5,951 nucleotides of DNA from Propionibacteriaceae bacterium. Lineage in GTDB: Bacteria > Actinomycetota > Actinomycetes > Propionibacteriales > Propionibacteriaceae. The notes beneath the pieces are model-generated. The model did not search any database. It was not told where the DNA came from and saw only the letters and a program-made list of their open reading frames with translations. Made by a program: the position numbers and the translations under genes. The DNA lies in contig JAISGZ010000016.1 of the NCBI GenBank assembly GCA_031262845.1, positions 1 through 5,951 on the forward strand, in the 5' to 3' direction. This document shows positions 3,685 through 5,951 of this stretch, one piece after another (position 1 is the stretch's first letter; each line of letters opens with the position of its first letter).

Positions 3685-5951
3685 ATGACCGTCACCCCCA
3701 CCCCGAGCGCCGACTTGGCCGATCTGCTGGCCGGTCGGGGATTACTGAGCGGCCAGCCCCGGACGGTCGTGCGCAGCGGCGACGACTCGTGGGAGGCCTT
3801 CTACCGTGATCGCTGGGCCCACGACAAGGTCGTCAGAACCACCCACGGTGTCAACTGCACGGGTTCTTGCGCCTGGAACGTCTTCGTCAAAGATGGGCTC
3901 GTGACCTGGGAACACCAGTTCACCGGCTATCCCACTACCGGCCCCGACTCGCCGGAATACGAACCGCGGGGTTGCCCCCGGGGAGCGTCGTTCTCGTGGT
4001 ACCTCTACTCGCCTTCCCGGGTCCGCTACCCCTACGTTCGGGGCGTGCTGCTCGACCTCTATCGGGCCGAACGAGCCGACGGCCGCGACCCGGTCGAAGC
4101 CTGGGCCGCCATCACCGGCGATCCGGCCAAAACCGGGCGCTACAAGCGGGCCCGCGGTCAAGGTGGCTTCGTTCGGGCCTCGTGGGACGAGGTCACGGAG
4201 ATCATGGCCGCCGCCCACGTCGCCACCATCCGGGACTGGGGGCCCGACCGTTGTGTCGGGTTCACGCCCATCCCGGCCATGTCGATGGTGTCGTTCTCGG
4301 CTGGGACCCGCTTCCTGTCGCTGATCGGCGGCACCCTGCTGAGCTTCTACGACTGGTATTGCGACCTGCCGCCGGCCTCACCCCAGGTCTGGGGTGATCA
4401 GACCGACGTGCCGGAGTCGGGGGACTGGTGGAACGCCGGCTACCTCATGATGTGGGGTTCTAATATCCCGACCACCCGGACCCCGGATTCCCACTTCATG
4501 ACCGAGGTCCGCTATCGCGGCACCAAGGTCGTCACGGTGTCGCCCGACTACTCCGACGCCGCCAAGTTCGCCGACACCTGGTTGGCGCCCCATCCCGGCA
4601 CCGACGCCGCCTTGGCCCAAGCCATGGGCCACGTCATCTTGACCGAGTTCTACCGCGACCAGCCGACGCCGTATTTCCAGGACTACGCCCGCCGCTACAC
4701 CGACGCGCCCTTCCTCATCCGCTTGGAGCCCGGCCCCGACGGCGCCTGGCGGCCGGGCAAGTTCCTGACCGCGGCCGATCTGCCCCAGACGGCGCTGGCC
4801 GCGACCGCCAACGCCGACTTCCGGCCACTGGTGCTTGATCTGGCGGCGGCCGGCGGGCCCCAGGCCGTCGCCCCCAACGGCACCGAGGCCGATCGCTTCG
4901 GTGAGGCCGGAGTGGGCCGCTGGAACCTCGATCTGGAAAACCTCGACCCGGCTCTCAGCCTGGACGGCTTGGCCGGTAACGCCAGCCCGGTCGAGGTCCT
5001 GTTGCCGCGTTTCGATACGCCCGTCGAGTCGACTGCGCCGGGGGCTGATAACGGCGCCACGATGCGTCGCGGCGTGCCCGCCCGGCGCATCGGCGACCAC
5101 CTCGTGACCACGGTTTTTGATGTTCTGCTGGCCAGTTACGGGGTGGCCCGGCCGGGGTTGCCCGGCCAATGGCCGAGTGCTCCCGCCGGTGGCACGGCCT
5201 ATGACGACGCCACGGCCGTTGGGACACCGGCCTGGCAGGAGACGATCACGGGTGTGCCGCGAGCCCAGGCGATTCAGGTCGGGCGGGAGTTTGCCCGCAA
5301 CGCCGTCGAGACCAATGGCCGCTCGATGATCATTCTTGGTGCCGGCACGAACCACTGGTTCCACTCCGACACCATGTATCGCACGTTCCTGGCACTGTTG
5401 ATGATGTGCGGTTGTCAGGGCGTCAATGGTGGCGGCTGGGCTCACTACGTCGGGCAAGAGAAAGCTCGCCCCGTGACCGGACAGCAACATATGGGGTTCG
5501 CCCTCGACTGGGCCCGGCCGCCACGTCACCAAGCCAGTACCTCGTTCTGGTACACCCACTCCGACCAGTGGCGTTACGACACCATCGGCGCCAACGAGAT
5601 CGCCTCACCGGCCGGAAACGGCCAGTTGAGCGGCCAGACCTTCATGGACTGTTTGACTCAGGCCGTGCGCTTGGGCTGGACGCCAGGTCACCCGGGTTTC
5701 AACCGCAATCCGCTCGACTTGACCGATCAGGCGGCCGCGGCCGGTGTCGAAGTCGGTCCCTACATCGCCAGCCAACTGAAGACCGGGGCGCTGAAATTCG
5801 CTGTCGAAGACCCCGACGACCCGGCCTGCTTCCCGCGGGTGCTGACGTTGTGGCGGGCCAATCTGTTCGGCAATTCGGCCAAAGGATCGGAGTATTTCCT
5901 GCGTCACATATTGGGTGCTGAGGATCAGGTCACGAGCCCCGAAGCGACCCC
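3685..5951 (+). CDS. narG: Respiratory nitrate reductase alpha subunit NarG (3' truncated by window)
   Basis: NarG is the catalytic subunit of the membrane-bound NarGHI complex. It reduces nitrate to nitrite at a Mo-bisMGD centre on the cytoplasmic side, with electrons from quinol through NarI and NarH. The ATG at 3685 follows AGGAGG (3670-3675) at 9-nt spacing. The frame is open to the window end: 755 codons plus two bases, against 1247 residues in E. coli. The FS0 cluster ligands are His54, Cys58, Cys62 and Cys97 (HGVNCTGSC and RGCPRG), each five residues later than E. coli His49, Cys53, Cys57 and Cys92. The same offset makes Asp227 in YDWYCDLPPASP the likely Mo ligand (E. coli Asp222). QTDVPES, TEVRYRGTK, APHPGTDAA, GRSMIILGAGTNHW and GGGWAHYVGQEK follow in family order. 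The first 30 residues differ from E. coli and show no Tat-type twin arginine. All ligands visible here are intact. narH, narJ and narI are expected downstream. Confidence 0.97.
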   Translation, partial: MTVTPTPSADLADLLAGRGLLSGQPRTVVRSGDDSWEAFYRDRWAHDKVVRTTHGVNCTGSCAWNVFVKDGLVTWEHQFTGYPTTGPDSPEYEPRGCPRGASFSWYLYSPSRVRYPYVRGVLLDLYRAERADGRDPVEAWAAITGDPAKTGRYKRARGQGGFVRASWDEVTEIMAAAHVATIRDWGPDRCVGFTPIPAMSMVSFSAGTRFLSLIGGTLLSFYDWYCDLPPASPQVWGDQTDVPESGDWWNAGYLMMWGSNIPTTRTPDSHFMTEVRYRGTKVVTVSPDYSDAAKFADTWLAPHPGTDAALAQAMGHVILTEFYRDQPTPYFQDYARRYTDAPFLIRLEPGPDGAWRPGKFLTAADLPQTALAATANADFRPLVLDLAAAGGPQAVAPNGTEADRFGEAGVGRWNLDLENLDPALSLDGLAGNASPVEVLLPRFDTPVESTAPGADNGATMRRGVPARRIGDHLVTTVFDVLLASYGVARPGLPGQWPSAPAGGTAYDDATAVGTPAWQETITGVPRAQAIQVGREFARNAVETNGRSMIILGAGTNHWFHSDTMYRTFLALLMMCGCQGVNGGGWAHYVGQEKARPVTGQQHMGFALDWARPPRHQASTSFWYTHSDQWRYDTIGANEIASPAGNGQLSGQTFMDCLTQAVRLGWTPGHPGFNRNPLDLTDQAAAAGVEVGPYIASQLKTGALKFAVEDPDDPACFPRVLTLWRANLFGNSAKGSEYFLRHILGAEDQVTSPEAT

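Noticed and set aside
3867..4397. A 176-codon + frame overlapping narG in another frame
   Set aside because: It is Arg/Pro-rich shadow sequence. The NarG frame contains the FS0 ligands and the conserved YDWYCDLPPASP.
4378..5559. A 393-codon open frame on the - strand inside narG
   Set aside because: It is antisense to a clearly conserved NarG. Its Arg/Gly/Val-rich composition is typical of a shadow frame in GC-rich DNA, and no family is recognisable.
1..5951. CRISPR arrays, tRNA or rRNA genes, insertion sequences, phage or defence genes
   Set aside because: I saw no regularly spaced direct repeats with spacers, no tRNA-like or rRNA-like sequence, no transposase and no terminal inverted repeats.

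Overview
The window is a nitrate-respiration locus from a high-GC bacterium, all on the + strand. Its GC content, G/C-biased third codon positions, strong AGGAG-type ribosome binding sites and gene style suggest an actinomycete. A nitrate-reducing propionibacterial relative would fit, but that placement is an impression and not something the bases prove.

Layout. Positions 1-305 hold the 3' end of a ThiF/MoeB-type adenylyltransferase gene, recognised by its C-terminal zinc-type CxxC. It ends in a short repetitive Gly/Ala/Val/Ser tail encoded by 18-bp tandem repeats. Positions 306-643 are non-coding: a GC-rich part, a weak terminator-like hairpin with a T-run (about 437-470), then a very AT-rich control region (about 514-590, roughly one third G+C). 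The control region is bracketed by a perfect 10-bp inverted repeat, and a second dyad (601-618) lies just upstream of the next ribosome binding site. Positions 644-2089 encode a 481-residue NarK1-type nitrate transporter. Positions 2170-3528 encode a 452-residue NarK2-type (E. coli NarK-like) nitrate/nitrite transporter. Positions 3685-5951 encode the first 755 residues of the respiratory nitrate reductase alpha subunit NarG, which runs off the window edge. Both intergenic gaps (80 and 156 nt) contain strong hairpins without a T-run.

How it works together. MoeB supports assembly of molybdopterin, the cofactor NarG carries as Mo-bisMGD. NarK1 is expected to bring nitrate in with protons. NarK2 is expected to exchange incoming nitrate for the nitrite NarG produces. 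NarG reduces nitrate on the cytoplasmic face of the membrane, and narH, narJ and narI are expected just downstream of the window. The transporters and reductase probably form one transcription unit starting in the AT-rich region, with the intergenic hairpins tuning the output of each gene.

No undescribed system was found among the genes, which are recognisable families. The less ordinary features are the regulatory dyads, the large intergenic hairpin with competing strands before narG, the repeat tail and missing cysteine of the MoeB-like protein, and a two-cysteine external loop in NarK1.
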